Positions 34,351 to 45,639 of a DNA stretch of 64,000 nucleotides are shown piece after piece. Made by a program: the position numbers and the translations under genes. Origin of the DNA: Tenodera sinensis (lineage: Eukaryota > Arthropoda > Insecta > Mantodea > Mantidae); contig CM060962.1 in the NCBI GenBank assembly GCA_030765045.1, positions 162,523,972-162,587,971 of the forward strand, written 5' to 3'. Below the pieces are notes generated by a model. That model was not told the DNA's origin, did no database searches, and saw nothing but the letters and a program-made list of their open reading frames with translations. How positions within the stretch are numbered: position 1 is the first letter of the stretch; every line of letters begins with the position of its first letter.

Positions 34351-35063
34351 AAGGGACACTGGGAGTGAAATTTTGGTCAAAATTGTCAAAAAGTCGAAAA
34401 TTGTTTTTTTACCTTAAAATGTTCCTGGAACATCGGTGCATTTGGATCAGCTAACATTTTTCATATCCCCCACTCCATGTGGCCATTATGGCCCTGTCAA
34501 ATAGCGCTCTTCCCTTAATGTACACAGGATGCTGCTATATAAAAGCCTGTTTTTCTCAAAACTACATTTCTGCACATTCCAAAAGAAGGTCGCGCCTGAG
34601 TTTTGCTTCAAATTCAATTAACATTTCCAAAAGTATTCATAAAAAGCAGATAAACAAAACTATGATTCAATATTGATGTTATCATTAACATGAATTCCAA
34701 AAACATATTTTTTGTATGAAAAAATCAATAATTTTTAAGATTAAATTTTCTTTGTTATTAAAAAAATATGTACAGCATAACCAGCAAACGTATTTGAAAT
34801 ATCTCTTCATAAAATTGTTACCCATGTTTTAGAGTACCAGTTCTGCCAATATAAATGAATTTTGAAAAGTCAATAGACGCGAGCTCTATTTTGAAAATTT
34901 GCCTATTAAATTGATAAAATAATTTATATATCATAAACGAATTATCCAATTTTAATGAAATTTGGTTTAAATCCTATTCTCATATAAATACAAACACAAT
35001 AAAAATTTCAGAAAAATCCATCAAGAAATGTGGGACATTCAAATTTCACTCCCAGTGTCCCTT
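34351..35063. mobile_element. 713-bp non-autonomous DNA transposon (MITE-like), perfect 23-bp TIRs
   Basis: Left end AAGGGACACTGGGAGTGAAA+TTT (34351-34373) is exactly inverted at the right end, AAATTTCACTCCCAGTGTCC+CTT (35041-35063). The interior is AT-rich and has no transposase frame, so it would need enzymes from elsewhere. Perfect termini suggest relatively recent mobility. The flanks are not a normal short target duplication but 68-bp near-identical direct repeats. Superfamily not assigned. Confidence 0.85.
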
Positions 35064-35131
35064 AAGAAGAATGGAGGAAACCTAATCGATATTGAGGCGC
35101 CTTAAAGCGGCCCACTATAACTTTAAAATCC
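35064..35131 (+). repeat. 68-bp direct repeat, right copy
   Basis: Second copy of 34283-34350, abutting the right inverted terminus with no gap. Confidence 0.95.
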
Positions 35132-35322
35132 CAAACTCTTTCCACGATATCGCGAGAAACTAGTGTGTAGCGAAGGGAGTTTAAACAATTTACGGGTACT
35201 GAACAACTGAAAACAATATTAACGGATACCTCGGAAATGGCGAATTGAACGAAGAACGTTATTTAAAATAGGTTGCGTTTTTAAAGAATTCTAAATTTTT
35301 TTGTTTTTTTGTTTTATGGTCT

Positions 35323-35600
35323 CCCCCCCCCCTCTCTCTCTCTCTCTCTTGACGTTTAACAGTTATGCACAGTAATACAAAATTCCTTCCGAAAGAAGTG
35401 GATTTCACGGTCTATTCCCAGAAAGTTCAAGATGTACATTTCCTTCGTCATGTAAATATTTTAAATATTTGGTATTTTAATAAAAATTGTTAGAGCCATA
35501 TAAAAAAAGAAATCTATGTACGTGGTGGGGTAGGGGATTTTCAATTGTTTCAAAAGTTCGTTGTATTTTTCTTGAAGAATAACATTTATCGTGAGCACAA
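35323..35600 (+). repeat. Family A, diverged internal fragment
   Basis: After a C10(TC)n run at 35324-35349 come TTTAACAGTTATGCA, GTCTATTCCCAGAAAGTTCA, GATGTACATTTC and GGTATTTTAATAAAAATTGT-TAGAGCC blocks in family order, then loss of similarity. Confidence 0.5.
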
Positions 35601-35609
35601 AACACAAGC

Positions 35610-37080
35610 AATGCGAACGGTATAAATCTGAAACTACCAGTCTTACAGATTGAGCACTTAACTTTATCGTCTTCATCTCGAAAACAAAAATATTCTTCCT
35701 GGTATTGAATTGTATGTACTACTAGATGTCCTAAAACACACCGACAACGTTCACTATGTTGTGCGGGATGGCAAACTGATCGCTTTTCAAATAAGAACCC
35801 TCGTCAGGAAATGCATGGTTTCCTGTATCACAGGAATGTTATTATGCTCAGGTCATTCATCCTAGTACACAGATGGGTAAAGGGTTATATACCTTCCGTA
35901 TTAAAATACCAAAACGAATGTTAACAAATTGCCAGAACCGTTTGTTGTCATAGCTCGACGCTCTCAGGTATGAGAGATTAGATTTACCAATACTGCTTGT
36001 TCACAATTAACGATTCTTTATAAAACACTCTTTTTCTGATTTTCTGACTATATGGTTTTTCACTACAGATGACTTCACGTGCTGCTTAATAGGCCTATGA
36101 CCAAAATTCATTCAACTCGTGCTTCCATATTTTCACACAAACTCGATTATAATTTCTTCAGCTGTGTCTTTTGAACACGGAAGAGTGTAAAATATAAATT
36201 TTGCTGCTCATTGTATCCTACTGTTAAAAAAGCACGCATCCTCTTGTTTCAATTTGCTGCTTCACCTTACCTAACAGACAAACAAACTTATTCACCAGAC
36301 GAGACGCGAATTAATATTTCCCATGTTACGAAGCATAAAGAGCTCTGTCTTATCAAGCTTAGCTACGGGAACCGAGTATCAACAGTTGATAAATGTCACA
36401 ACTATTCATGGAGCAAATACACAAGAGACATCAACTAAGCTTGCACAGCGCTCGTAACGCAGCCAAGAGACATTGTCTCAGTGGTTTTTAACTCAAAAGA
36501 ATAGCTGAACGATTCAGCTCATATCAATGTTGAAATAACGAATACTTGATGTGGTTTAGTCAGAAACTCGTGAATGAGAGGACAGCGGTTCAAATCTTGC
36601 CAGAGCCATCCATTCTGGCTACTTTTCCACAGGTTTTCCCCAGCACTCATAACTAGAAAGTGCACATTCACACAGCAACCTTTCCTAAAATTGCATTTTT
36701 GTAGCGGGACTCAACAAATTAGCGCAGGCTTAGAGATAATAAAAATTGTGTTTTAGCGAAACTCGTAGCGAAACTCGAGGGATTAGTTTGAGAATTTCAA
36801 TTTGTAAAATTGAATTTACCCTTCATGTAAATAAGTCATTAAACTCATTTGAATAACAAACGAGTTTCATTTAATAACCAAACAACAGTCACACTGGACA
36901 CGACGCGTCTAATACTATCGTTCTCAATGAATTGGATTTCGAAGGTTTATTAGGACTGATGAACACTTATGAGGAGTTGCAATCAGATCATGTAGTTTGG
37001 GATATCAATATAATCCACATTTAGATGTTTTTGGCATTTTTGTGCATGCATATAAGTAGACCTTTAATTGCATAAAGTCT
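35610..37080. other. Unassigned; one B-box-like word
   Basis: AGCGGTTCAAATCTTGCC near 36583 suggests a decayed SINE; the following TTTTCCACAGGTTTTCCCCA is SINE-body-like. No gene recognised. Confidence 0.3.
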
Positions 37081-37088
37081 CCAATGAC

Positions 37089-37395
37089 CGCCTCCGTAGC
37101 GCAGTGGTACCTCGCCTGGCTTTGCGCGGAGAACCCGGGTTCGATCCCCGGTACCGGTGTGGGGATTTTTCCCCCGCTGGGAAGTCTGGCACGTGGTACA
37201 CTCAGCTTCGTTAGGTCTCTGAAGGGCCAATTGAGGAGCTACTCGATGAAGAAGTAGCGACTCCAGATCGTGAAGGCTGGGCGCTGACCAAGTCCTACCT
37301 TCCAGTTCTGCACCCTACTCATGACGCCTGTAGTGAGCAGAGGTGGCGGACGCAGTGGCCGGACAGTAAGTCTTAACCCACGAAGGATTGTTGCG
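37089..37395 (+). repeat. tRNA-derived SINE, family 3, copy 2
   Basis: Best preserved copy: CGCCTCCGTAGCGCAGTGGT (box A) and AACCCGGGTTCGATCCCCGG (box B), then GGGGATTTTTCCCCCGCTGG, CAGCTTCGTTAGGTCTCTGA, GGCCAATTGAGGAGCTAC and GAAGAAGTAGCG. The end is judged by loss of similarity to 25878-26195. Transcribed by pol III in principle and dependent on a LINE partner. Confidence 0.9.
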
Positions 37396-37696
37396 CTAGG
37401 GGTTTTTTTAAGAGCCTCCAATTCTAATACGCTAAAATGTGGTTGCAATGCTCTGTTTTTGTAACTGTGTGTTTTCACTTTCTCACTTATCTACACTGCC
37501 CCGAGCGTAACATCTTCGTTTACTGTGCCGGAAGTGGGTATATCCAGTTTGGGCGTGTTAAGTCTGCCCTAAACTAAACCTAAACCTTGGGATATAGTCG
37601 TTTTGACTGAGTAGTTAGTTAAACTAAAAAATTAGATACTAGGAACTTATATGTACTGAAAGTTGACATATTTTTCTTGTTTCTACTGTCCTACAG

Positions 37697-37811
37697 GTGT
37701 AGAAGCAGCACAACTTTCTTTCCACGTCGCGAATTTACTATCCGGGTTTTACCTTGACTCTGCAAAATGGAATTTTAAGCATCTGGATCTCCCATACTCT
37801 CCTTGGTCAAG
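37697..37811 (+). other. Candidate host-gene internal exon
   Basis: A pyrimidine-rich acceptor (TTTCTACTGTCCTACAG) ends at 37696, and a consensus donor CAAG/GTAAGT starts at 37812. The 115-bp interval is open in one frame only, giving 37 residues that begin VEAAQLSFHVANLLSGFYL and end LDLPYSPWS, with mixed composition unlike TE scraps here. I do not recognise the protein. Such acceptor/donor pairs also arise by chance in 64 kb. Confidence 0.28.
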
Positions 37812-37819
37812 GTAAGTTA

Positions 37820-39470
37820 ATATATTTAAAATTTTATAAAATTTGAGCTTTTGGTTTTGATGTAGGAAAGATACGATTATTTAACTTGTTTAACCTTGTT
37901 CGCGGATTGTTTGAGTTCTAGTCATGCATCGCGATAGCAGCTATTGGTTTCATTTTATACTAGGCAATCTCAAGTTAGTACCAGCCTGGATACACGTTTC
38001 GTGTAGTTCAGAGATCTTTCATGGTGCACAGAAATAATATACAGCTGCCATCAACGTTCCTGTTCATTCTGTACCTCGTTACTTCGATTGCGAATCCATT
38101 CTAGTAGCAATTTATTGGCAACAGCTGTGCACATTGCTTCACAAACTTTGTGCGTGTAGACTGATAGCTTCCTTGTTGGGTTTCTCTCCCTCTCGAGCTC
38201 CATTAAGAGGGGTCTATAGCTACTCATTAGTCCAGCCATCGTGAGCCTACTTGTATATCAGACACATTTTCGTAATTACACTTCCAGATTCCGTGTGTAG
38301 TTTAGAACTTGTAAATGCCTGGAATTGAGAGAGTAGATGGAAGAAGAATTTGTTAATTGCAGCTTTTCTCCGAAAACGCATTTGTCTATGATGTTCTTTA
38401 GTTAAAAAAGGCCAATACTTATGTTTTTGTATCTGTCACTGTAACACTTAAGTGGATGAAACCTTAAATATTTTTCCTTTATGCACTATTGACGAAACGT
38501 TTCAGTGAAGTTATTTCTTCTTACAACTATTTCCAAGACGGGAAAGCGGGATTTCTGTGTAATTTACTGCGCCATTTACTGTTCAGAATCTGATAATTTT
38601 CCGTGCTGAAGAGAATCGTCAGTTTTATCAAGAAATAGAACACAACCCTACACGTGTTATGACGTGGATGGGCTGGAATTTTAACCATCTACGAGTATTT
38701 GGTTCTTATTTATATTTTGATGGAAAGGTAATAAAGTGTCTCTTCTTGAAATAAGTAACTATTTATCTCTGCAGCTTCCAGCCACAAGCATCACAAACAC
38801 ATGATTGCAATAGAACAGTGCGCCATCACACTTCGCACTTGTCCGTGACTAGCTCAATGAAACTTTGCACATTGTTGAAAGTTAGCAATCCTCTACACTG
38901 TTTGCTTTGGCCACCACGTTGCCCGTATCTCGCTACACTAGAAGCTGTATTGTGAGCCAGCACCGATAGCTTTGTAATGAGAACTTAAACGCTGCTGTTC
39001 GTGAGGACCGTAATGCTCCACAATATAATACCAGCATGTGGCGGCGTTTTGATCTCTGTACCGATCATCACGGACCATACACCAATACAAAAAAACAAAC
39101 AAACGAACAAAGAGAATGAATACAAATAGGCGTATCGGGAATTTACACCCAAGCTATCGTTTTGCTTACAAACCCAAGTATAGTTAATTCTGAAAGTATT
39201 TGAACATGTCTTTGCATTTGTGATACAAACAATGCTTAGATAGAAAATTAAATGCGAAAATCCACTAAAAATCTCTAATCAACGAATACTGGATTATTTA
39301 TCATACATGAGCAAAAAACCAACAATCGAAAAATTAAATGCTGTCCAGGGATGGAGGAAGAAAGACAGCAAAGACACTTTATTTAGAACGAAAAGTTGAG
39401 ACAAATTAGTCTGACCAGGATGAAAATGGGCCAGTTCTCCCTTGATTAAGAGGAGAAATCGCAGAGCTTT
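37820..39470. other. Unassigned; 62-codon minus frame at 38051-38239
   Basis: The minus frame MAGLMSSYRPLLMELERERN continues with KVCEAMCTAVANKLLLEWI and has protein-like composition but no recognised motif. It may be a TE scrap or exon. Nothing else seen. Confidence 0.25.
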
Positions 39471-39476
39471 ATTTTT

Positions 39477-39953
39477 ACTTTTTCTACTACGTATAGTAAG
39501 TAGAGGGAGTATTGTATCCCACCCAAAAAATTCGACTTCGAGATTTCACCGGAAATGTGTGTTTTGAGGCACCATGAATAAAAAAGGGCATGTTTAGAAA
39601 ATGGTCCGCGCGCGCGCGCGCGCGCGTGTGTGTGTATCAGTCTGTGGGAAGCATAACTCACAAACAAAAAGTTGGTTAGAAACCAAAGTTGGTATTTAAG
39701 TTTAATATCTTTTCAGTATGCGATTCAAAGACTTTGAAGAAAACTCCTCCACCCTAAACTACCCTTTACATCGAAAATTTTTCGAAAATTTTGATTTTCT
39801 CAAAAATGGCTCTAACGACTTTTATTAAAATGCCATATGTTTGAGACATTTTTATGACAAATGAAATGTATATCTTGAATTTTCTGACAATGGCGTATGC
39901 AGTCCTGTTTACTCTTGATAGATTTTGCATAACTGGTAAACCGTTAGAGCTCG
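39477..39953 (-). repeat. Family A, right half
   Basis: Right terminus ACTTTTTCTACTACGTATAG at 39477, then family blocks in inverted order to GATTTTGCATAACTGGTAAA. The conserved microsatellite site is here (CG)10(TG)5 at 39607-39635 instead of CA. Confidence 0.85.
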
Positions 39954-40253
39954 ACCAGCTCTCGGCATCCCACTGCTCATTTGAGCTGACGGAATCTACT
40001 CGTTACCTGCTGTTGTCGCTTGGACAGCAGATGAGCAGAAGGGGAGGGGGTGGGGGTGGGGTATAGCAGTCAGGTATAGACAGTGGTTGTCTGTAAGTTG
40101 GTCACTCGTCTGGATTAATAAAACTACAAGAACGTACAAAGTACTGATGTCTATTTTATTAATTGTGATATGACTTACTCGTATAATACGTAAATAATTA
40201 TTAGAACATAAACAAGTTGTACTTTCAAACCAATTCTCTATTTTCAGACAAAA

Positions 40254-40815
40254 CTACTTTCGCCGATCACTAGCATCGATTTTGCTGGATCTTTGAGTTC
40301 TGTTTTCTCTGACTAACTGATCAATGTTATGCGTCAGTGATCGTGTAGAAAACAATCTGAGGACACATTGTAAATTCTTGTCAGAAAGCTGGCTTCTACA
40401 AGGGGTCTTGGTTAACTTCCTCTTCTGCTTTCCCTGAGTACCCTCCCCTTCTGTAGGACTTACAAGCCAGTAACGTCAAAAGGGGAAGTAATTGCTCGCA
40501 CATAAGTGGTCCCGAACACACATAACATTCTGGTTGCGAGCCTATGTAAACGGGGAATTCTTTGTTGTGGAAATTTACGATCGAACCCACTAATGTTCAT
40601 TTTATTTTGAAATTTATCTTTCATTTCTACATCATGTTTCAAATCAGTAATTTCCATTTGGCATTCAGCACACACAGTGTTATAATCAACAGAAAATGGA
40701 GTAGCAAATATATGAAACTCGGTTTCAAGTTGTTCCATTCCTTGGAATCTAGATTCCAACTCTGTAAACAGGTGCTTCAGTACTTGGGCAAATGTTTCTA
40801 ATATTTGTTTTGGTT
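40254..40815 (-). pseudogene. hAT transposase C-terminal relic (GTF2IRD2/EPM2AIP1-like type)
   Basis: Minus frames read SRFQGMEQLETEFHIFATPF, SVDYNTVCAECQMEITDLKH, then HRLATRMLCVFGTTYV, and after a shift TKTPCRSQLSDKNLQCVLRL with LTHNIDQLVRENRTQ before a stop at 40254-40256. In this hAT group the C-terminus has the order NPFSVD, LELIDLQ, FPNLRKxAxRMLSLFGSTYVCEQ, SRLTDEHLxxxLRIA, so the block order matches. The catalytic N-terminal two-thirds are missing and frameshifts are present. Confidence 0.68.
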
Positions 40816-41405
40816 TGTACTTTGAACTACCGAAGTTAACTTTGGAAAGTGTGTAGTATCATTGGAAAGCAACTGACGCTTCCATAAAGATAATTTGCAC
40901 TAGAACGCAGTAATCTTTCCATAGAGAATGGTGATGAGCAGAGACCGGAACTTAGGTATGTATCAAATCTATCTTCAATTTGAAAGTGAATGTGTACGAA
41001 TTATACTTTTGTGATTGAAATGCCAAAGATTTATGTTGCCTTTTTCTGCATTTTTAAATATAAATGCCAATTTTACGAAATAAATGCTTTTTGTTGCCTT
41101 TATTTCATTATCAATTATTAAAAATTTCCTTCAGGTACATTTTACTTCAATAACCGTTAGACCGTGACAATGAACGTTACTTCGCCGAATGTGTATTATT
41201 TTCTTTAAGTTGCAGACGACATAGGCGTCCTTCTTTCAGTTCATTATTTTCTTTGCAACAATGAGTGCTGCCGCGCAAATAAATGTATAGATAACAGGAA
41301 ACGTTTGCATTACCACTTGTATTTATTTTAAAAGGCAATAGTGAGTGTGGATCTGATTTTTTTACTCTTTGTTTTCATTGCGACGTTGTTGTAGCTAGCA
41401 GCAAG

Positions 41406-42827
41406 ATGCAGAAACGCAGTGTTACTTTAGGCAGTAAATTACAAGTTATGTTAATACTTTTGGATCCGACATATTTTGTACCGACTGTGAATCACTCACA
41501 TGCAAAATGTGCGAGTAGTCAGCGAACTATGAAGAGAAGTATTTTATATCACAACATATTGGTACAATCAAACACAAACATGCACTTCCCAAGGCTACTG
41601 GGAAGATTTCTTTACTTACAACAGTAATTGCAACATCGAGTCGAAAATCCCAGTTTGCATTCAAACTCATGTAAAGCTTTCCTCAGCACCGGAATCCCTT
41701 TGTGGAAATTACAGAACCCTACATTATCACAGTTTTTGGTGAAGTATAATAACCAATCTCTACCAAACCAAGTTTGCGAAAATGTTACTCAATCGAATGT
41801 TACTGTGACATAATGAAAATCATTAAAGATAAAATGAAAAATAAGATCTGGATTTCTATCGAAGAGTCAACTGATACCATGGGTCGTTTCATTGTCAATG
41901 TTGTTATTGGACCATTAGATCCCACAGAAGATGTATTAATGAAACCATTCTTGCTTACAACAGAGTGTCGTGAGAAAATTAACAATTCAATTATCCCGCA
42001 GGTATTCACCAGTTCACCGAAGTTGATGTGGCCTGAAGAGATTCAATACGGCAATATCTTACTTTTCATCAGTGACGCTGCACCATGTATGAAAAAGGCT
42101 GGAACAATGTTAAAAGTGCTATTTTCAAACATGCTTCACATGACCTGCTTAGCACATGGCTTTCATAGGGTGTCAGAAGAGATACGATGCTTGTTTCCGG
42201 ATGTTGACAAATTGTTTTCCAGTGTTAAGAAGATCTTTGTGAAAGCCCCATCAAGAATCTTGACATTTAAATCCATTGCACCAGATGTACCTCTGCGCCC
42301 TCCCCCCTCACCCAACCTATCATCACGAGATGGGGGGACATGGATCTCAGCAGCACTTTTACTATGCTTCAAATTTCCAGAGTATAGCTGAGGTGGTGAA
42401 CGCTCTAGAGAGTGAAGCATCTTCAATTGTAACAGCAAAGAAACTTCTGAACTTCTTGGAAGTGAAAAATGACTTAACTTTTATTGTGGCCGTGTTTGGG
42501 TTCCTGCCACAAGTGATCTGCCAGCTTCAAGAAAGAGGACAACCGTTAATGAAGTCAGTGAAAATTTTGGATGATGCAGTACAAAGACTGGACAGTATAC
42601 TAGGGAAACGGGGTTCATTTGTTAGCGAGGTGTAAAAAATGTGTAATCTGGATAAACTTAGAAAAATTTTAAAAATTCTACAAGGTGACAGTTATGTTGC
42701 AGTTGAAATGGATCCTACAATGATGCTATGTTTTAGATTTGCACCAATAACCTCTGTCGATGTTGAGAGGTCATTTTGTCAAATGTGTTATCTGACAAGA
42801 AACTCACCAAGACCCCAAAGAGCTTAA
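41406..42827 (+). pseudogene. hAT transposase pseudogene (CGGBP1-like type)
   Basis: Four frame segments form one protein in order: a short DNA-binding N-terminus (41406-41627), CKAFLSTGIPLWKLQNPTLS and FLVKYNNQSLPNQ (to about 41800), and a 205-codon core (41774-42391). The core has KNKIWISIEESTDTMGRFIV, NVVIGPLDPTEDVL, ILLFISDAAPCMKKAGTMLK, LHMTCLAHGFHRVSEEIRCL and FVKAPSRILTFKSIAPDVPL. The C-terminus follows (42390-42827): VVNALESEASSIVTAKKLLN, NDLTFIVAVFGFLPQVICQL, and FAPITSVDVERSFCQM. This is the best preserved DNA transposase here, with only about four disabling changes. The SDAAPYM-type Asp and ITSVDVERSF dimerisation block are kept. Termini not found. Confidence 0.82.
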
Positions 42828-42829
42828 AA

Positions 42830-43290
42830 AAATCAACGAATAAGGCACTGCAATACACAGGCCTTTTTTAAAAATGTTTTATTTTTGTGTCAATCATAAC
42901 ACTAACATTTTGTTGAAAGCTTTGAAATTCTTTAAAATATGACAATCGAGCTATTGGATAGTATAATCTATTAAATAAATGGGGTTTTCTAATTTCCCTT
43001 TATTGTTTTAGTATTTATAATGCCACATGCTGGTGTTCATATCGTGTCAAAAGAGCTTCCTTTAATTGTTGGATAACTGTGGTTCGTTCTTCTCTCTCTT
43101 ATTGACTATAATCATTTGCGTGACATGTGGTTTAATGACGGTGTAGGTTAAAATTTCTTCTACTATTTAGTACATTCCCACAAACTAAGCATGTTGGCAT
43201 CCCTCCATATTCCGCAAAAAGATATGACTCTTCCCATAGAGATAAAGTAGTAGGGATTGCTGGTCTTTCGTGTATTCCCTCGTCAGCCAT
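42830..43290. other. No recognisable feature
   Basis: May include the 3' end of the hAT element; no inverted terminus found. Confidence 0.35.
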
Positions 43291-43294
43291 AAAT

Positions 43295-43545
43295 CTGAAC
43301 GTCCAGCTGTCACTGCACAGCACTCCGAAAGATCGACCTGTCATTGGTGGGGTGCAGTACTGGAGGGTGGTGTGTGGCCAGCGTCCCGAGCCCTCCCAGC
43401 CAGTTATGCGGTCTTCTCGACCTGGGTCCGCTACTTCTCCATCAAGTAGCTCCTCAATTGGTCCCCCGAGACCTAACGAGGCTGAGTGCACCCCCATGCT
43501 GGTACCGGGGATCGAACTCGGGTCCTCCAGATCACATTAAAACAC
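43295..43545 (-). repeat. tRNA-derived SINE, family 3, copy 3 (lacks box A)
   Basis: On minus it starts at a box B (CCCGAGTTCGATCCCCGGTA), then CACTCAGCCTCGTTAGGTCT, GACCAATTGAGGAGCTACTT and GAGAAGTAGCGGACC, ending in CACCCTCCAGTACTGCACCC and further 3' sequence. The 121-codon minus frame over it is not a gene. Confidence 0.85.
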
Positions 43546-43564
43546 AGAATTAATGTCCGAATGA

Positions 43565-43715
43565 CTTTTTTTTTTTTTTGTTGAGTGAACCATTTCGAAG
43601 ATATTCCTTGTTATTTGTGTGAATACTGGAAAACAAACTTTCTTCAAATGGAATATCGTTATTCATTTGTTATATATTAGCCGTGCAAAGAGAACGGAAT
43701 CTCAAAGGAGTAGTG
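43565..43715 (-). repeat. Family A, internal fragment next to the SINE
   Basis: GTGAACCATTTCGAAGATAT, TCCTTGTTATTTGTGTGAAT, GGAATATCGTTATTCATTTG and CCGTGCAAAGAGAACGG are the reverse complement of copy 1 blocks at 3275-3390. Confidence 0.75.
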
Positions 43716-43925
43716 GTAATTGTAACCCTTCAATTTCGGATATGTTTAAGTGTATCGTATGATCTTAATTGTCCATTAAACGAAAAGGGCTTTCCCGGCT
43801 GTAAGTTAATGGCCAAACGGCATCCTTCCTTGTCATGTTTCCAGACGTTTTTTCTACGCCTGTCGCAGATTTATCAGTGGTGCGGCGTAATTGTCATCGA
43901 CTTATTCTTTTAACGTTATTGTGCC

Positions 43926-44533
43926 AGTGTGTGTGTATGTGTGTATGTGTGAGTGAGTGTGTGTATGTGTGTGTGAGTGTGTGTATGTGTGTGTATGTGT
44001 GAGTGAGTGAGTGTGTGTATGTGTGTGTATGTGTGAGTGAGTGTGTGTATATGTGTGTATGTGTGTGTATGTGTGTGTATGTGTGAGTGAGTGAGTGTGT
44101 GTGTATGTGTGTATGTGTGAGTGAGTGTGTGTGAGTGTGTGTATGTGTGTGTATGTGTGAGTGAGTGAGTGAGTGTGTGTATGTGTGAGTGAGTGTGTGT
44201 GAGTGTGTGTATGTGTGTGTATGTGTGAGTGAGTGAGTGTGTGTATGTGTGTATGTGTGTATGTGTGAGTGAGTGTGTGTATGTGTGTATGTGCGTGTGT
44301 ATGTGTGTGAGTGAGTGTGTATGTGTGTATGTGTGTATGTGTGAGTGAGTGTGTGTATGTGTGTATGTGCGTGTGTGTGTATGTGCGTGTGTATGTGTGT
44401 ATGTGTGTATGTGTGTGTATGTGTGTATGTGTGTATGTGCGTGTGTATGTGTGTGAGTGAGTGTGTGTATGTGTGTGTATGTGTGTGAGTGAGTGTGTGT
44501 ATGTGTGTGTATGTGTGTGAGTGAGTGTGTGTA
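43926..44533. repeat. TG-rich array with TGTA and GAGT variants
   Basis: About 610 bp built from GTGTGTAT, GTGTGAGT and GAGTGAGT words in recurring combinations, with a few GTGCGT. Predicted His/Thr-rich minus proteins of 213 and 264 residues are artefacts. Confidence 0.96.
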
Positions 44534-44539
44534 TTCTGA

Positions 44540-45630
44540 GCACTGGTTGGATAGTTTAGTTTGATCTATACCGTATGTGAAATTGTAAACTCTATCATTA
44601 ATCGGTAGCTTTAGTAATATATGTTTTCTATTAAAGTTAGAACTAGAAAGATAGCAACTCATAGGCTTTTTATGTGTTCTTACCCTGGTCTTGTGACCAG
44701 AAACCGCCACTTACTAATACTAATCTAAATGCTGTAAGCATTGAAATGTGTCATATTTAGACACCATTATAGTTGGCTAGAGGTTTAAACCACCGCCCTG
44801 CATTGTTCTTCGGTTTGCCTGGCTTTCAAGGAACCTATGGTCTATTAACACTGTGTTACCGCAAAGTTCTACTGTTCCCAACACAGGAAGTTGGAGGGAG
44901 AAATGAGGAGAGTGACTCAAGGGCAAAACGATGCCATGGCTACTGCAGCCACTATCTAGTTGTATATCTTATACAAAAGGTGTTGGAGGAATTAAGAATA
45001 GCTATAACAAGAGACATTTCAAGGTAGGAAATAATGCTAGAGAGACTGAGTAGGGATAGAGAATGAGGGAACAGATAAGTGCAGTAAATAAAAACATAAA
45101 TAGTTAACATAGTATAAAAATACCATGTTTGCATACAGAACTTAATATATGAGAACATTTTCACAGAAAGCTAACAGAGAAAGGTAGCTAGCAACAGAAC
45201 CACATGGGTTGCTGGTAGGGATTAGGCTAAGTAAATTACCACGGCACGGGGGTTGGGATAAATGTTGGCTAGAGCGAGAGATGGATATCATTGTAAAGAA
45301 ACAGGGATAACTCGTTATTCTTAAAGTAATTAAGGTTTGCCACAGAAAAGTACACGAATGACTTTTAATTTCAGGAGACGCTAAATTATAGCCAACGGGA
45401 AAACAGTTATACGTATACAGACCCACACCACCCAAATAACTTTTGAAGCATGTGACTGTTTAACAGGAAACTCGGTGTCGGTAGACAGTCATGTACAGGT
45501 AGCTCAGAAATCATATAAACAATTTTTTACCACGTCCTGTTCAACCGGAAGTGACTGCAACTTTCTATTTTAAATTGAGCATTCTATGTTTTCTTACAGA
45601 TTAGGGATAGCTTTTCAATAAGTTTCCACA
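44540..45630. other. Mostly unrecognised; short repeat E copy at 45518-45580
   Basis: 45518-45580 resembles the reverse complement of 52960-53010 (CCGGAAGTGACTGCAACTTT and following TATTTTAAAT). No gene recognised. Confidence 0.35.
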
Positions 45631-45639
45631 TTATAAAAA

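Noticed and set aside
25878..37200. tRNA genes at the A/B-box positions (25878, 37089, 33535, 55692, 63100)
   Set aside because: Heads continue into SINE bodies or lack complementary acceptor arms; none folds into a credible full tRNA by eye.
43132..43497. 121-codon minus ORF as a gene
   Set aside because: It covers SINE family 3 sequence and is not preserved in the other copies.
43902..44710. 213- and 264-codon His/Thr-rich ORFs
   Set aside because: Translation of the TG/TATG/GAGT array on the minus strand.
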